A stretch of 64,000 nucleotides of DNA from Lodderomyces elongisporus. Taxonomy: Eukaryota > Ascomycota > Pichiomycetes > Serinales > Debaryomycetaceae. The stretch's first letter is position 1; each line of letters begins with the position of its first letter. Below, piece after piece: positions 55,065-64,000 of the stretch. The stretch is taken from contig NC_083677.1 in assembly GCF_030384665.1 (NCBI RefSeq), forward strand, positions 1,237,501 to 1,301,500. Reading direction: 5' to 3'. The notes below the pieces were generated by a model. That model was given only the letters and a program-made list of their open reading frames with translations. It did not search any database and was not told the DNA's origin. A program made the translations under genes and the position numbers.

Positions 55065-57386
55065 CTAAATCATCCATGTTGAAAGTAAACGTAGATGACG
55101 GAAATTCTTTGGTGAGCCCACCATGCCGTAGGCAAGGTCTTTGAGTTTCCAAAATGTTACTGCTATTAGAATATATATCACCACGTATACAAGATTGCGA
55201 ATAAAAGACGGAATCTTGTTGGAGCTCAACATTCTATCCACGACAAACCCAGTAACAAAAATTGCAAAATATTGAGCAGGCATGTAATGGTGCAAGTACT
55301 TGACTCTTCCCATGAATAAAAAGGGAAGTAGGTTGAATATCCATGCAGCAAGTGGAAGAATCAAGCAGGGAATTAGGTATTCTTCGTTCCGTTGTTGTTG
55401 TTGTTGTTGTTGTTGTTGTTGCTGTTGTCTCTGATATCCAAACAACATCTTCGCGAGGATGAGTACAGAAATTACTAGGGCGCACGATGAAGACCATGTA
55501 ATAAGAGGGTTGCCGATTAAAAAACACTTAAAGTCGTTTTCTCCCCAGCCGCTCATTCTTAATCCTGTACGCAAAATAGGCCACTCCCACCATTCAGAGC
55601 TTAATCTGTCAAATCTATCAGGGTCCGGAAGAAGGGCGCTGTTTGAAATCATCATCCCGTAGTTCAATAACACGAACTCTTTCCAAAAGTTTGGCTTTGG
55701 TGGAACGTACGGAATTGCGGGCAAGTTCAAAGCTGAGTTTTGGTGATCCTCAACATTCCACCATGTAGTCTTATCTTTACTGAACAAAGAGTACTTGCAA
55801 ACAACTTCTCCTTGTCGAAATCCCCATGGTGGGTATTCTCGTCCTGTAGATGCCAAATAACAGCCAAGATGTTTGTTTCTTAACCTAAAGCTAGTGGAGA
55901 TCGGATGCAATTCCATTTCGCTTTCGTTTTGAAACTGCGGTATTGGGGACTTTTCTTGTCCCTGAATCTCAAGGACCCACTCCTGTTCTTCTTTGTTTTC
56001 TGATTCATCTTCATAAGTACATGAAACTTCAAAGTCGTGATCACTCAATGCTGCGTTTATAGGTTGCGATCTCAAGTAACACCCCGTTTTGTTGTGCATG
56101 ATGCGAAACGTGTCGAAGTTTTCAATGAGAGTAGTATTCGTGATTGAGTGGTACAGTTCATGCAGTGGATGCTTAATCACAAACTGGTTGTTTGCATCTT
56201 TGAATGCGTACGCTGTGATTTGTTGCTCTTGAGACCCCATTGGGTAATTGTGCTCGTGCGAATGAAGGAGGTTTGGCGACAAACCCAAGGACCGAATCGT
56301 GACCATGGACTCAAATGAAACAGATCTTGGTCCACTTAACAAATCACTATTCACAAATGAAGCTTGCAAAAGCGTTGATGTTGATCCAGTTGCATCTCCT
56401 GCATACTTGAGCACTGTAAAATGCACTTTGAACGCAGCCATGTAGATCAGCATTGGTAACATAATCAAAGTTGCGACTCGTACTATCCAATGACCCAAGT
56501 ACTTTAAATGACTTTGTCTGCTGCTTGACATTTGTCTTAGCGTCTTAAGTAGCAAGTCTATTGCTGTGTAGAGTCCCACTACTGAGGTGATGAACAACCC
56601 AACCCATTTAACTGAACATACACACCCTATCAGCAAACCCGTCAATGTAAACCATTTGAGACCTTCTTTGGTCAAATCGCGGTTGGCCACAACTACTTTA
56701 TGTAGGTTCAACAATCCAAAAAACGTAAATGCAGCAAAAAAAAGCAAAATAGAGTCAAGTAAAATAAATCTTGACAACGTCAACGACATTTGTTCAAAGG
56801 TTACCATAAGCGATATAAGCCAACACGCTTGCTGACTATAGCCCATCCGAAGAGATGTCTGGTAGGCTAAAGGAGTGGTTAATACCCCAAAAATGCAACT
56901 AAAAAGCCTCATCACAACAAAATTAACAGAGTCTGGGTAAACTTGGCCACTTTTGAATTCAAAAGAGCCGTCATATTCGGCCAAATATCCTGCGAGGCCT
57001 AACAAAAGCTTTCCCATTGGTGGATGGACATCAAAGTAGTGCTCCTGCTTTAAATACTGGGATGCAAATTTTCCGAAATGAGCTTCATCCCAAATGACCT
57101 TGTTAGCCATATCAATTCGATAGATCCGCACAAACGCTGAAATTGCTGTCAATATAAGCGGACTTGCTATCTCCCACATCTTGGACCTAGACCTAGACCT
57201 TTGCTCTGCGAGCTTCAATTGCGAAGTTTTATGAATTAGCTCCTCCATGTCAAGCGTACTGTTAGTATCGATCTTGTCGGTGCTCGAGTATTCATCTATT
57301 CGTGAGTTTCCCACAGCCTCCGTTCGGTGCTTAAGAATCCCCGCTTGCTTGTGCGATAGTGACGATGAGGTGTAGCTATCTGACAT
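55065..57386 (-). CDS. PMT6: PMT2-subfamily protein O-mannosyltransferase (PMT6 or PMT2)
   Basis: This encodes 773 residues. Pmt proteins transfer mannose from dolichol-P-mannose to Ser/Thr in the ER lumen. The catalytic DE pair is D100-E101 (IWDEAHFGKFASQYLK) followed by YFDVHPPMGKLLLGLAGYLA. An N-terminal cytosolic tail (1-70) precedes polytopic membrane helices. MIR repeats lie in the large loop (about 340-540, with LLHSHEHNYP, FRIMHNKTGCYL, FRLRNKHLGCYLA). The C-terminus ends in hydrophobic helices and LSTWMI. Subfamily choice (Pmt6 over Pmt2) is a judgement from its divergence from remembered Pmt2. A poly-Gln run (about 645-660) sits in a short loop between helices, unusual for the family. 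It is transcribed toward the desert. Confidence 0.85.
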   Translation of the reverse strand: MSDSYTSSSLSHKQAGILKHRTEAVGNSRIDEYSSTDKIDTNSTLDMEELIHKTSQLKLAEQRSRSRSKMWEIASPLILTAISAFVRIYRIDMANKVIWDEAHFGKFASQYLKQEHYFDVHPPMGKLLLGLAGYLAEYDGSFEFKSGQVYPDSVNFVVMRLFSCIFGVLTTPLAYQTSLRMGYSQQACWLISLMVTFEQMSLTLSRFILLDSILLFFAAFTFFGLLNLHKVVVANRDLTKEGLKWFTLTGLLIGCVCSVKWVGLFITSVVGLYTAIDLLLKTLRQMSSSRQSHLKYLGHWIVRVATLIMLPMLIYMAAFKVHFTVLKYAGDATGSTSTLLQASFVNSDLLSGPRSVSFESMVTIRSLGLSPNLLHSHEHNYPMGSQEQQITAYAFKDANNQFVIKHPLHELYHSITNTTLIENFDTFRIMHNKTGCYLRSQPINAALSDHDFEVSCTYEDESENKEEQEWVLEIQGQEKSPIPQFQNESEMELHPISTSFRLRNKHLGCYLASTGREYPPWGFRQGEVVCKYSLFSKDKTTWWNVEDHQNSALNLPAIPYVPPKPNFWKEFVLLNYGMMISNSALLPDPDRFDRLSSEWWEWPILRTGLRMSGWGENDFKCFLIGNPLITWSSSCALVISVLILAKMLFGYQRQQQQQQQQQQQQRNEEYLIPCLILPLAAWIFNLLPFLFMGRVKYLHHYMPAQYFAIFVTGFVVDRMLSSNKIPSFIRNLVYVVIYILIAVTFWKLKDLAYGMVGSPKNFRHLRLLSTWMI

Positions 57387-57947
57387 ATTGCCTTACGACC
57401 AAGGAGTTGCAAAATAAACAAGCTTCTGACTGAGCACTTTTAATGAATAGCTGTTTACAAAAGGCATTTCGAGTTCAAGGTCGATCTCAGCTTCTGAGGT
57501 GGTGCCCGTAGCCCGTGGGATGCGAACAATGCGGCGCAGCAGTCAATGGTGTTTTTTTTTTGGGGGGGGGGGGGCTTTACACGTCCAGTGTTTACAGAGC
57601 GAAAGAAGCTACCCACTTATTGTATTCACTAAGCCATCTATACAATTACCACGAGCGGCTCAAGAGTGTTGGGATATAAAGTATGCGAAAAAAATGAGGC
57701 GTGAAAAAGAATGAAGAAGAAGAAGAAGAAATAAGAAATTTCAAATTTATCCTGAAACTGTACTAGCATGATATGCAAAAGACGGGAAATATATACATAT
57801 ATATATGTGTGTGTATGTCTGTGTAAGGTGAAGAAAAACATCTTTATAAACAGCTCCATGCAATGCAATGCCAAGTAGCAAGATGAATGTAACTAATATA
57901 TATATATATCATATTGGATCTACAAAAGCGTTATTATTTGATGGAAT
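57387..57947. other. PMT promoter to SEC66 stop, 0.56 kb
   Basis: A T10 run followed by G13 (57552-57574), (AGA)n at 57711-57730 and TATATA/GTGT runs (57795-57815). No gene. Confidence 0.5.
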
Positions 57948-58538
57948 TCACTTCCCACTGATATCTGCCTTGTAATCCCATAAAGCTGCCAAGTCGTCGG
58001 ATCTTGCTTCCATAGCATTCAATCTGCGCCTCAACGCTTCGTTGAAACAGATCTCCTGAGCCAAGGGAAAAAATGTTTGTGCCCAACCCTTCTTATACAG
58101 CTCACACTCAACAACAATTTCCTTCAACTCAATCTCCTGGAATTTCATTTCAAACTCCAATTGCTTAAATAGATCGTCCCCAATCAACCCATTCTGATAG
58201 AGCTTATTGAAAACTGGCTCATTCTCCTTCAACTTCATGGATCTTCTGATGGCTTCCACGGCTCTTCTCAACAAAGCGGCTTTCAAAAGCTTCTCGTGTG
58301 GCCTCTTTTCTTTCGGCGTATCCTTGTCATTGTATTGGCTCTTGAGCTGCTGATATACAAGCGCATTATAATTTTCCTTGAATATTGGCTTAACCTCTTT
58401 AAACTTCTCGACCCTTCTTTTACGGTAGTAGATGGAAAATACGGCAAAGATTGTCAACAACAACCCTACGTAAATCAATGGGGTGAATACTGATATCTTC
58501 ACTGGTTCCGGTGTAGGAATTTCTGTTTCTTCAGCCAT
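57948..58538 (-). CDS. SEC66: SEC66 (SEC71), Sec62/63 translocon subunit
   Basis: This encodes 196 residues, near the family size (206). Sec66 is a single-pass ER membrane protein of the post-translational Sec63 complex with Sec62, Sec63 and Sec72. The N-terminus is luminal, then a transmembrane segment at about 17-38 (FTPLIYVGLLLTIFAVFSIYY) is followed by positive RKRRVEKFK, so the bulk is cytosolic. The conserved stretches LLKAALLRRAVEAIRRSMKLKE, YQNGLIGDD and EICFNEALRRR match Sec66. Confidence 0.93.
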   Translation of the reverse strand: MAEETEIPTPEPVKISVFTPLIYVGLLLTIFAVFSIYYRKRRVEKFKEVKPIFKENYNALVYQQLKSQYNDKDTPKEKRPHEKLLKAALLRRAVEAIRRSMKLKENEPVFNKLYQNGLIGDDLFKQLEFEMKFQEIELKEIVVECELYKKGWAQTFFPLAQEICFNEALRRRLNAMEARSDDLAALWDYKADISGK

Positions 58539-59119
58539 GATGAGAAATGCGTCAAATTCCCAGGTATTCTATATTAGCTGCTGCTGTTGTGAAGGTTACT
58601 GATGATAGTATAACGGTGGTAGTACTAGTGGTGATGGTGGTGGTGATGGTAGTGGTGATGGTAGTAGTGTTAGTAATGTTGGCAGTGATATAGGTAGTAG
58701 TAAGTGTGTGTTGTTGGCGAGAGTTTTTTTTTTCATCACACGTCACTTTCTACCCAAGCTGTGAAATAATTTCCGCATACTCCGCTCAACCTCTATTCAC
58801 TCGCGCTCACACATGAATATTACAAAGAACTGTTTGTTTTAAAATGTTTATATATTTATATCTAGAATGTAGAGACTACTGCTAATCTTTGATCAAATCT
58901 AGAAGTCTTACAGTTGAAACAAGAAGTTACTAAGAGGTTAATCATTGGTATCTAAAAAGCATGCAAAGAACTTCTTTATTTCGTTAATCTAAGTCGTAAA
59001 CATCTGCTGCTAGGAGAGGCTCCTGCCACAATTCCTGCCACAACTCCTGCCACAACTCTTTATCGAGATCCTTACCAATAATCTTGCTAAATCTCCCGGT
59101 AAAATACTGTAATCAAGAC
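58539..59119. repeat. SEC66 promoter region with GGT/GTAGT repeats
   Basis: Imperfect GGT/GAT/AGT triplets run from about 58609 to 58680 next to the SEC66 start. TCCTGCCACAA occurs three times (about 59030-59058). No gene. Confidence 0.55.
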
Positions 59120-59731
59120 TCACCACCCATCAGCTCGCCTACGATGCTTGATCCCAAAATATCTTGCCAATTCATCATAAACATCGTCAACTTGCTCATC
59201 ATCGAAATTATTCATGAGTTCCGATATATCCTTGTTTTTGGCTAGGTTGATAAGATCGTTCTTGGTGTCAGTGCTCTTTGAAAGAGTCTCCAGTATCTCG
59301 CCCTCGGAAGGCAAAATTATCTCAAAAAATAACCCCATTCTCAAAACTCCCTCCTTCGACAACGCCTTAAAGTCTCCAAATGTAATTGGTATCAGAAACT
59401 CAGGAAAATCGCCATCCCGGTTACTCAATGGTGCCAACTTCTCAGTGTCTTCTTTCAAGGTCGAATTATGTGTACGACGCATAGATCTATCCTCTAAAAA
59501 ATCTAGCTGAGTCTGGAGCTCGGTCACTAGCTGGACAACATCTTCATTGGTGATAAACTCATCGGAGTCTAGTTTTGACGATTGCCCCTCCAGGGACAGT
59601 ATTTGCGACATTTTCAGTTTGACATCGTGCACCTGTAACTCCAAGAGCCTCTGCCCTGTCGTAGCAATTAACTTCGACTGCTTCTCTACTAACGCTTCTA
59701 ATCTGGCAATTCTGTCTTCTGCGTTAGACAT
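59120..59731 (-). CDS. Small N-terminal coiled-coil protein (possibly MRP8-like)
   Basis: This encodes 203 residues from MSNAEDRIARLEALVEKQSK. A longer frame (to 59812) adds a Phe/Tyr-rich run that looks like translated 5' leader, so the inner Met is chosen. A coiled-coil (about 5-35, RIARLEALVEKQ and LIATTGQRLLELQV) is followed by a second helical part (VVQLVTELQTQLDFLEDRS) and a folded C-terminal region (FPEFLIPITFGDFKALSKEGVLRMGLFFE and DVYDELARYFGIKHRRRADGW). Mrp8 (S. cerevisiae YKL142W, cytosolic and of unknown function) is my closest guess, from memory only. No enzymatic motif is seen. Confidence 0.7.
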   Translation of the reverse strand: MSNAEDRIARLEALVEKQSKLIATTGQRLLELQVHDVKLKMSQILSLEGQSSKLDSDEFITNEDVVQLVTELQTQLDFLEDRSMRRTHNSTLKEDTEKLAPLSNRDGDFPEFLIPITFGDFKALSKEGVLRMGLFFEIILPSEGEILETLSKSTDTKNDLINLAKNKDISELMNNFDDEQVDDVYDELARYFGIKHRRRADGW

Positions 59732-60425
59732 GTTCAATGAGCTGTAATAAATAAAACAAAGCAAAGCAAAAAAGATATAAAAAAAAAAGAGTGGGAGGAA
59801 ATGAAAAGACAAGAGAAGAAGAAAAATAAAAACGGTGCACTCTATGTCTACTTTATATTAAATGGAAATTTTAATTTCGATTCCAATTTCAGCTGAAATC
59901 CAATATACTCCCCTTTCTTTACTTGGTAGCTGTTCCTTCCCTTCTGTCGCATAGCACAGTTACAAGTAATTAACGTAAGACCGCTCAGCACCAATTCGAG
60001 CTGGTAGCTCACCGATACCAGCGGTTTGAGTTCGTGACCTAATAGGCTGTATTTCAATTACCTGTAATTGTCACTGATTGCACCTATAAAGGTCTCGATG
60101 CTCATAAGTTACTAAAGTAAATTGTCTCATAAAAAGTCACTAGTAACGGGAATCGTGAGGGTCGTCACTCCACACGTTCATCTAGTGATTTGCGTTCAAT
60201 GTAGATGACCTTATAAAAACTTGTATGTTAGCGATGTTTCTATATAATTGTGAAAATTTTATTTTACCACTTTGGGTTCCTATATACTAGCTAAGTTCAT
60301 TTGAAGTTTCAAGTTTCCCATGTCGTATAATACTTACCATTTATCCACTTAATGGAGACGAGGGCACAAAGCGTCAAATGTGTGTCGCACTATTACGAGT
60401 ACTATTTATTCTTTCTCTGAAGGCT

Positions 60426-60461
60426 GAGTGCGAGATAGAAGAATGGTTCAATTACAAATAG
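60426..60461. repeat. Direct repeat, copy 1 (36 bp; copy 2 at 63965-64000)
   Basis: Starting GAGTGCGAGATAGAAGAATG, all 36 bases are identical to the last 36 of the window. Upstream the match extends with one mismatch for about 40 bases in all. Copy 2 is cut off by the window end, so the true length is not known. Confidence 0.95.
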
Positions 60462-60709
60462 CAGAGTGTATACAAAAACAGAAAGGTGTGTTAATATTAG
60501 AAAAAAAAGTGCATATATTAGTAGCAAAACTCACTGAGTCCCTCACCATGATGTGTTCCTGAAAACGAGTGAAAGCTGTATATGTTAAACGAGTGTAGAT
60601 GCAGGTGCAATGGGAGATACCAAAAGTGTGTGCGTGCCAGTGACGGATAAGATAAGTAGTAGCAGGGCCCTTTGTGGTGTTTGAACACGGGCACACTTTT
60701 TGGTGAGCT

Positions 60710-60747
60710 CCCCTGCTTTGGGATCATGGCTGGGTTTGTGATATAGT
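60710..60747. repeat. Direct repeat, copy A (copy B at 61446-61483)
   Basis: A block of about 38 bases sharing CCCCTGCTTTGGGATCATGG and TGTGATATAGT, followed by related but diverged AGCAGC/AACAGCATC sequence in both copies. Confidence 0.85.
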
Positions 60748-60912
60748 TGGCCATGGAGCAGCAGCAGCAATATTAGGAACAGCAATAGCAGGAACAGCAT
60801 CAGCAACACCACCAGAAATAACACCGGTAAAATTTTTGACAAATTTGAAGCGCTTGTTTTGAGTTTAGTCGACGCTGGATAGCACACACTATGCCAAATA
60901 TGATAAATATAA

Positions 60913-61115
60913 GTAGTGGTGGTAGTGGTGGTGGTCATAGTGGTGGTGGTAGTGGTGGTGGTCATAGTGGTGGTGGTAGTAGTAGTGGTGGTAGTAGTAT
61001 TGGTGGTGATGGTAGTAGTGGTGGTGGTGATGGTAATAGTGGTGGTGGTGATGGTAGTAGTGGTGGTGGTAGTAGTGGTGGTGGTAGTGGTAGTAGTGGT
61101 GGTGGTGGTAGTAAA
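60913..61115. repeat. GGT/AGT triplet array
   Basis: About 200 bp of imperfect GGT, AGT and GAT triplets. The + strand frame reads Gly/Ser and another reads Val; none looks like a real gene. Confidence 0.85.
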
Positions 61116-61144
61116 GCTATTCCACCACGAGCAAACAATGATTA

Positions 61145-61339
61145 TTATGTAGCAAAATTAAACCCCGAGAACTGATTCCACAAGCTTTTCTTCTGCACCA
61201 TCTGAAACAACTTGCACGGTGACTTATACAACTCAACCTGTGATTCTATGATCCCGCTGTGCCTTGTTGATACTCCTAGTGCATATGCATCCTCCACATT
61301 TTTCGTCCCCCGTGCAAGATCATACGACAAAGGCGCCAT
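61145..61339 (-). pseudogene. Possible gene fragment, 64 aa
   Basis: MAPLSYDLARGTKNVEDAYA and following residues (VELYKSPCKLFQMVQKKSLW) have a normal protein-like composition, in contrast to their surroundings. It is short, with no recognised family, and no start context that I trust. It may be the remnant of a decayed coding sequence. Confidence 0.3.
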
Positions 61340-61557
61340 TTTGCCGCAGGATCTGCCAAGTTCAGAATAAATGTGTGAGTCAGCAGCTACACTAGTGCAA
61401 TGTTGTGGTAGGCTATGGGAAACGGTAGCAGAGGTCGGTGGGCTCCCCCTGCTTTGGGATCATGGCTGGGTTTGTGATATAGTCATCCGTGAAGCAGCAA
61501 CAGAGGTAACATCAGAAATAGCATCAGGAACAGCATCGGTGGTATTTATAGTAGCAG

Positions 61558-63111
61558 TTACCAATAAAAGAGCGATAATATAGCAAAGATCGGCATTAGC
61601 ATGTAAAATCGCAGCCGGTAGAAGGCGTTTATTAACACCAGTTTTAACCTCCTGATTAGTTTTTTATGTTTTTTTTGTTTTTCATTTTCATCATCGGATA
61701 AGCTATATCCAAGTTCTGCAATTAGCAGAGCCTTGGGTTTGTTCAGGAAGATTTCCGACCCCTTTTTGAAGATTGATTTTAGGCTCTTTACTGAGCGAGT
61801 ATAGTAGCTAGTTGGCGGTAATGTTTTTGTTTCGAAGTTTGCTAGAAGCCACCCCCCCTCAACAACCTCAATGTGTTGATTAAAAGTTTCAAGCAACCAT
61901 CTAGCATACTCTTCAGGTGTCTTTACTTTTGTTTTGCCAAACCTGAAGAACTTTTTACTTCCCCCCTCTTTGATGTACGACTTGTGGTAGTCGACAATCC
62001 AGACTTGGATTCTTGGTCGACGAGCCACTTTAGGCCCTACTCCGACAAGAAGCTTATAGCCAATCTTGTTTTGTTTTGTGAGATAGGCTATATCGCGTGC
62101 AAGCTTCGAAAGAATGTCCTTCCTCTCCTTGGCAAGCATCGGGAAACGGACATTACCTGTGGGGCTACTTTCATCAATGTAGTATGACTGTCGTTTTGAC
62201 GAGGAGGAGAAATAAGCCGCAAAACTAGTGTTCTTTGTGTTCTCTGTGTTCTCTGTGTTCTCTGTGTGCTTTGTTTGTTTTGTGTGTTTTGTGTGTTTTG
62301 TGTTCTTTTTGGAGTTGGAGTTGGTCTGGTGATTGGAGGCAGTGGTGTCAGTAGTGTTTATAGCATTTGAGGAACTCTCTGTGAACATGTTCACACCTTT
62401 TAAATCATTTTGCAAACCGTAGACTATATTAGTTTCCTTGTCAAAAGCAGGGGTCATGGTGTAGTACCTTTCTTCTCCTTCAAACTCAAAACTAAAGAGA
62501 TGAAGATAAGGAAGCAAAAAAGATGGTTTTTCATAATGGGTATTCATTTTGGCTGCTTTATCTCTGATGTCTTCGAAATGCTCTTTTGTAACGCTGTATA
62601 TCAAATATTTTCCATCGGCAGATGAAAACAATGATTCACCAATCTTAATAACCGAGTCTTCATCGATACCAAACGATTGTAAAATCAAGGCGTCTGATAG
62701 TCCTAACATCCGTCTCACCCAGTGAAAAATCTTTGGACTGATAGATTTAAACTTCGCATTAGAGCCTTCCAGCAGCATAACAATATCGACTGAATCATAT
62801 TTATTCCACAATCTTCTCTCACTGTCAATTATGGAAATTTTAATACCTTCAGTGAGGAAAAATCTTTCGGCATTTTTGGCAATTGACAAATTATTGGTTA
62901 ACGAGGATGGCGACTTTGATTCAACTTTTTCAGAGAGCTGTGAAGTTGGTGATGATTTGGCTTTCTTCACAAAGGCGGTCTTCAATTTCTCAAATGCCAC
63001 TTTTGGAGATTTGAGAGCAGGTTTCTGTGATAATTTAAACCGAACCTTGGGCTCGGCGGGTTTGGAATCCTTTGCAAAGACGTTTTGAAAACATTTATTA
63101 AAAAAGGGCAT
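61558..63111 (-). CDS. Tail-anchored, degenerate PIP-kinase-fold protein (pseudokinase candidate)
   Basis: This encodes 517 residues. The family is inferred by pattern. Residues about 118-240 run like the PIPK N-lobe: FKSISPKIFHWVRRMLGL, SADGKYLIYSV, FLLPYLHLFSF, YTMTPAF, then DLKG (236-239), the signature motif. KIGYKLLVGV (349-358) aligns with the PIPK IMDYSLLVGI, and VWIVDYHK has Asp374 in place of the metal-binding Asp. Two positions look lost: Tyr172 stands where PIPKs have the ATP Lys, and Gly351 replaces the MDYSLL Asp. A KHT/ENT low-complexity insert lies at about 266-295. The C-terminus (about 490-517) is hydrophobic, suggesting a tail anchor. Sits among repeats. Confidence 0.7.
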   Translation of the reverse strand: MPFFNKCFQNVFAKDSKPAEPKVRFKLSQKPALKSPKVAFEKLKTAFVKKAKSSPTSQLSEKVESKSPSSLTNNLSIAKNAERFFLTEGIKISIIDSERRLWNKYDSVDIVMLLEGSNAKFKSISPKIFHWVRRMLGLSDALILQSFGIDEDSVIKIGESLFSSADGKYLIYSVTKEHFEDIRDKAAKMNTHYEKPSFLLPYLHLFSFEFEGEERYYTMTPAFDKETNIVYGLQNDLKGVNMFTESSSNAINTTDTTASNHQTNSNSKKNTKHTKHTKQTKHTENTENTENTKNTSFAAYFSSSSKRQSYYIDESSPTGNVRFPMLAKERKDILSKLARDIAYLTKQNKIGYKLLVGVGPKVARRPRIQVWIVDYHKSYIKEGGSKKFFRFGKTKVKTPEEYARWLLETFNQHIEVVEGGWLLANFETKTLPPTSYYTRSVKSLKSIFKKGSEIFLNKPKALLIAELGYSLSDDENEKQKKHKKLIRRLKLVLINAFYRLRFYMLMPIFAILSLFYW

Positions 63112-64000
63112 TGTTAATTATTAAATTGTAGTCTTACTCAATTATTGATTGTAAAATCTGGTTAATGTTGTCGAGTAAGGCTTGGTGGTGTGTTTAATTG
63201 TGGTAAAAGAAAGAAGAAGAAGAAGAAGAAGAAGAAGAAGAAAAGGGTAAAAGAATGTTTGAGGTCACAAGGGTTTTGTTTGTGGATATTTATACTTCAC
63301 CAGGTAGCCCTCCAGTCACGCCTTGTAGTTGGAGACTAACAAGTAAATTGTGTTATGCCATATACATTGTGGTTGCAAAACCCGCGAGGAAGTGAGGGGA
63401 ACAGAAGGGCGTGTGCAATTGTATACGCTACCAAATGCTTTATAACAAAAAACCAAATGGGTGCTGCCAAATGGGGTGTTGCCAATAGTGTGTTGCCAAT
63501 AGTGTGTGGCTGTAGCAGAAAACGGACGACTAGAGTGAATGAATTGTATGTTTGGATGCATGTTGGCTCAACACAATCTACAACCTTATACATCCTGCAA
63601 TGCATTCTATCTCCACAAACAATTCTCGACGGATTGCCGTCAAGCTTGCAACGAGTCGAGAATTGTTTGTGTGTGTTGATTATTCCCCTGAGTTTGGTGC
63701 GAATTTACGGGAAAACTTTTTTCTGCTGAAGTTTGAGGATAACTGTGGGCTCAGCTGCCCACTGTAGTGTTTTTTTGTAAAGTACACACGCACCCGCGCG
63801 CGTCCATCTTACGTGTATATTACGTGTATCTTAGGTTGACTCGTTCACAGCAGCTCACGTGCGCGTATACATACACATACTCCAACCCGAGATACTCTAG
63901 TTTACAATGACAGCGATTGCGCGAAATATACAGAACGTTCAATTTGAGAAATAATTTGTAGGCAGAGTGCGAGATAGAAGAATGGTTCAATTACAAATAG
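63112..64000. other. Right-end gene-free stretch, 0.9 kb
   Basis: (GAA)n at 63213-63241, two TGTTGCCAATAGTG units (63477-63504) and ACGTGTAT repeats (63811-63830). The window ends inside a direct repeat of 60426-60461. ORFs of up to 124 codons (63355-63729) look like chance. Confidence 0.45.
63965..64000. repeat. Direct repeat, copy 2 (of 60426-60461), truncated by window end
   Basis: Exact 36-base match to copy 1. The repeat probably continues beyond the window. Confidence 0.95.

Larger units (their letters stand above)
59732..61557. other. Repeat-rich intergenic region, 1.8 kb
   Basis: Contains two degenerate copies of one block (60710-60747 and 61446-61483) sharing CCCCTGCTTTGGGATCATGG, and a GGT/AGT triplet array (60913-61115). 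A minus-strand ORF at 61145-61339 (MAPLSYDLARGTKNVEDAYA...) could be a gene fragment. A 36-bp sequence at 60426-60461 recurs at the window end. Reading frames crossing these are broken by stops, so a decayed gene or duplicated segment is likely. Confidence 0.5.

Noticed and set aside
59732..59812. 27-residue hydrophobic N-terminal extension of the coiled-coil gene
   Set aside because: Phe/Tyr-rich run looks like translated leader; the inner Met gives the usual start of the coiled coil.
60891..61175. 94-residue Gly/Ser/His-rich ORF
   Set aside because: It is simply a GGT/AGT triplet array read in one frame; other frames give Val-rich equivalents. No start context or folded part.

Overview
The window looks like a chromosome segment from a budding yeast of the CUG-Ser (Candida/Lodderomyces) clade. 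The reasons are compact, mostly intronless genes with orthologues on both strands; a secreted CFEM protein of the Csa2 type; Far1-, Pmt- and Puf3-type proteins; very long Gln, Asn, Asp and Ser/Thr tracts; and CTG codons placed where serine fits better than leucine (for example beside Gln tracts in Atg1). The abundance of homopolymer and minisatellite expansions makes Lodderomyces elongisporus or a close relative my best guess. That is an inference, not a database match.

Layout. 1-84 is the Gly/Tyr-rich tail of a gene that begins outside the window. 0.3-5.5 kb holds HIS6, FAF1 and BRN1. 7.4-10.8 kb holds a RING+PH pheromone scaffold (FAR1-like) and the CAAX protease RCE1, tail to tail. 12-21.2 kb holds GDB1, a UPS2-type lipid-transfer gene, a secreted CFEM haem-binding protein and UBI3 (ubiquitin-eS31). 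22-29 kb holds SEC10, an unknown gene, SOD1 (split by a 445-nt intron after a 13-nt first exon) and RRP15. 29.5-39.1 kb holds KAR3, a KpsF/GutQ-like sugar-phosphate isomerase and PUF3. 41.2-48.8 kb holds a probable PET54, then HSV2 and ATG1, two autophagy genes sharing one divergent promoter. 49.6-50.1 kb is an orphan ORF. 50.1-55.06 kb is a gene desert. 55-59.7 kb holds a PMT2-subfamily O-mannosyltransferase, SEC66 and a small coiled-coil gene. 59.7-64 kb is repeat-rich and holds a tail-anchored protein that I read as a degenerate phosphatidylinositol-phosphate kinase fold.

Two things stand out. First, the 5-kb desert has a clear strand-composition switch near 53 kb: the + strand is A- and C-biased on the left and T- and G-biased on the right. 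It also has several short perfect inverted repeats near its left side. This fits a regional centromere with an associated replication origin. Second, the protein encoded at 61558-63111 keeps several signature positions of the PIP-kinase fold (DLKG, a catalytic-type Asp, LLVG) but has lost the ATP-binding Lys and the Asp of the MDYSLL motif. It also ends in a membrane anchor, so it may be a pseudokinase.

No tRNA, rRNA, intact transposon, LTR or CRISPR array was recognised. Gene assignments rest on reading motifs and on remembered family sequences; no searches were run.
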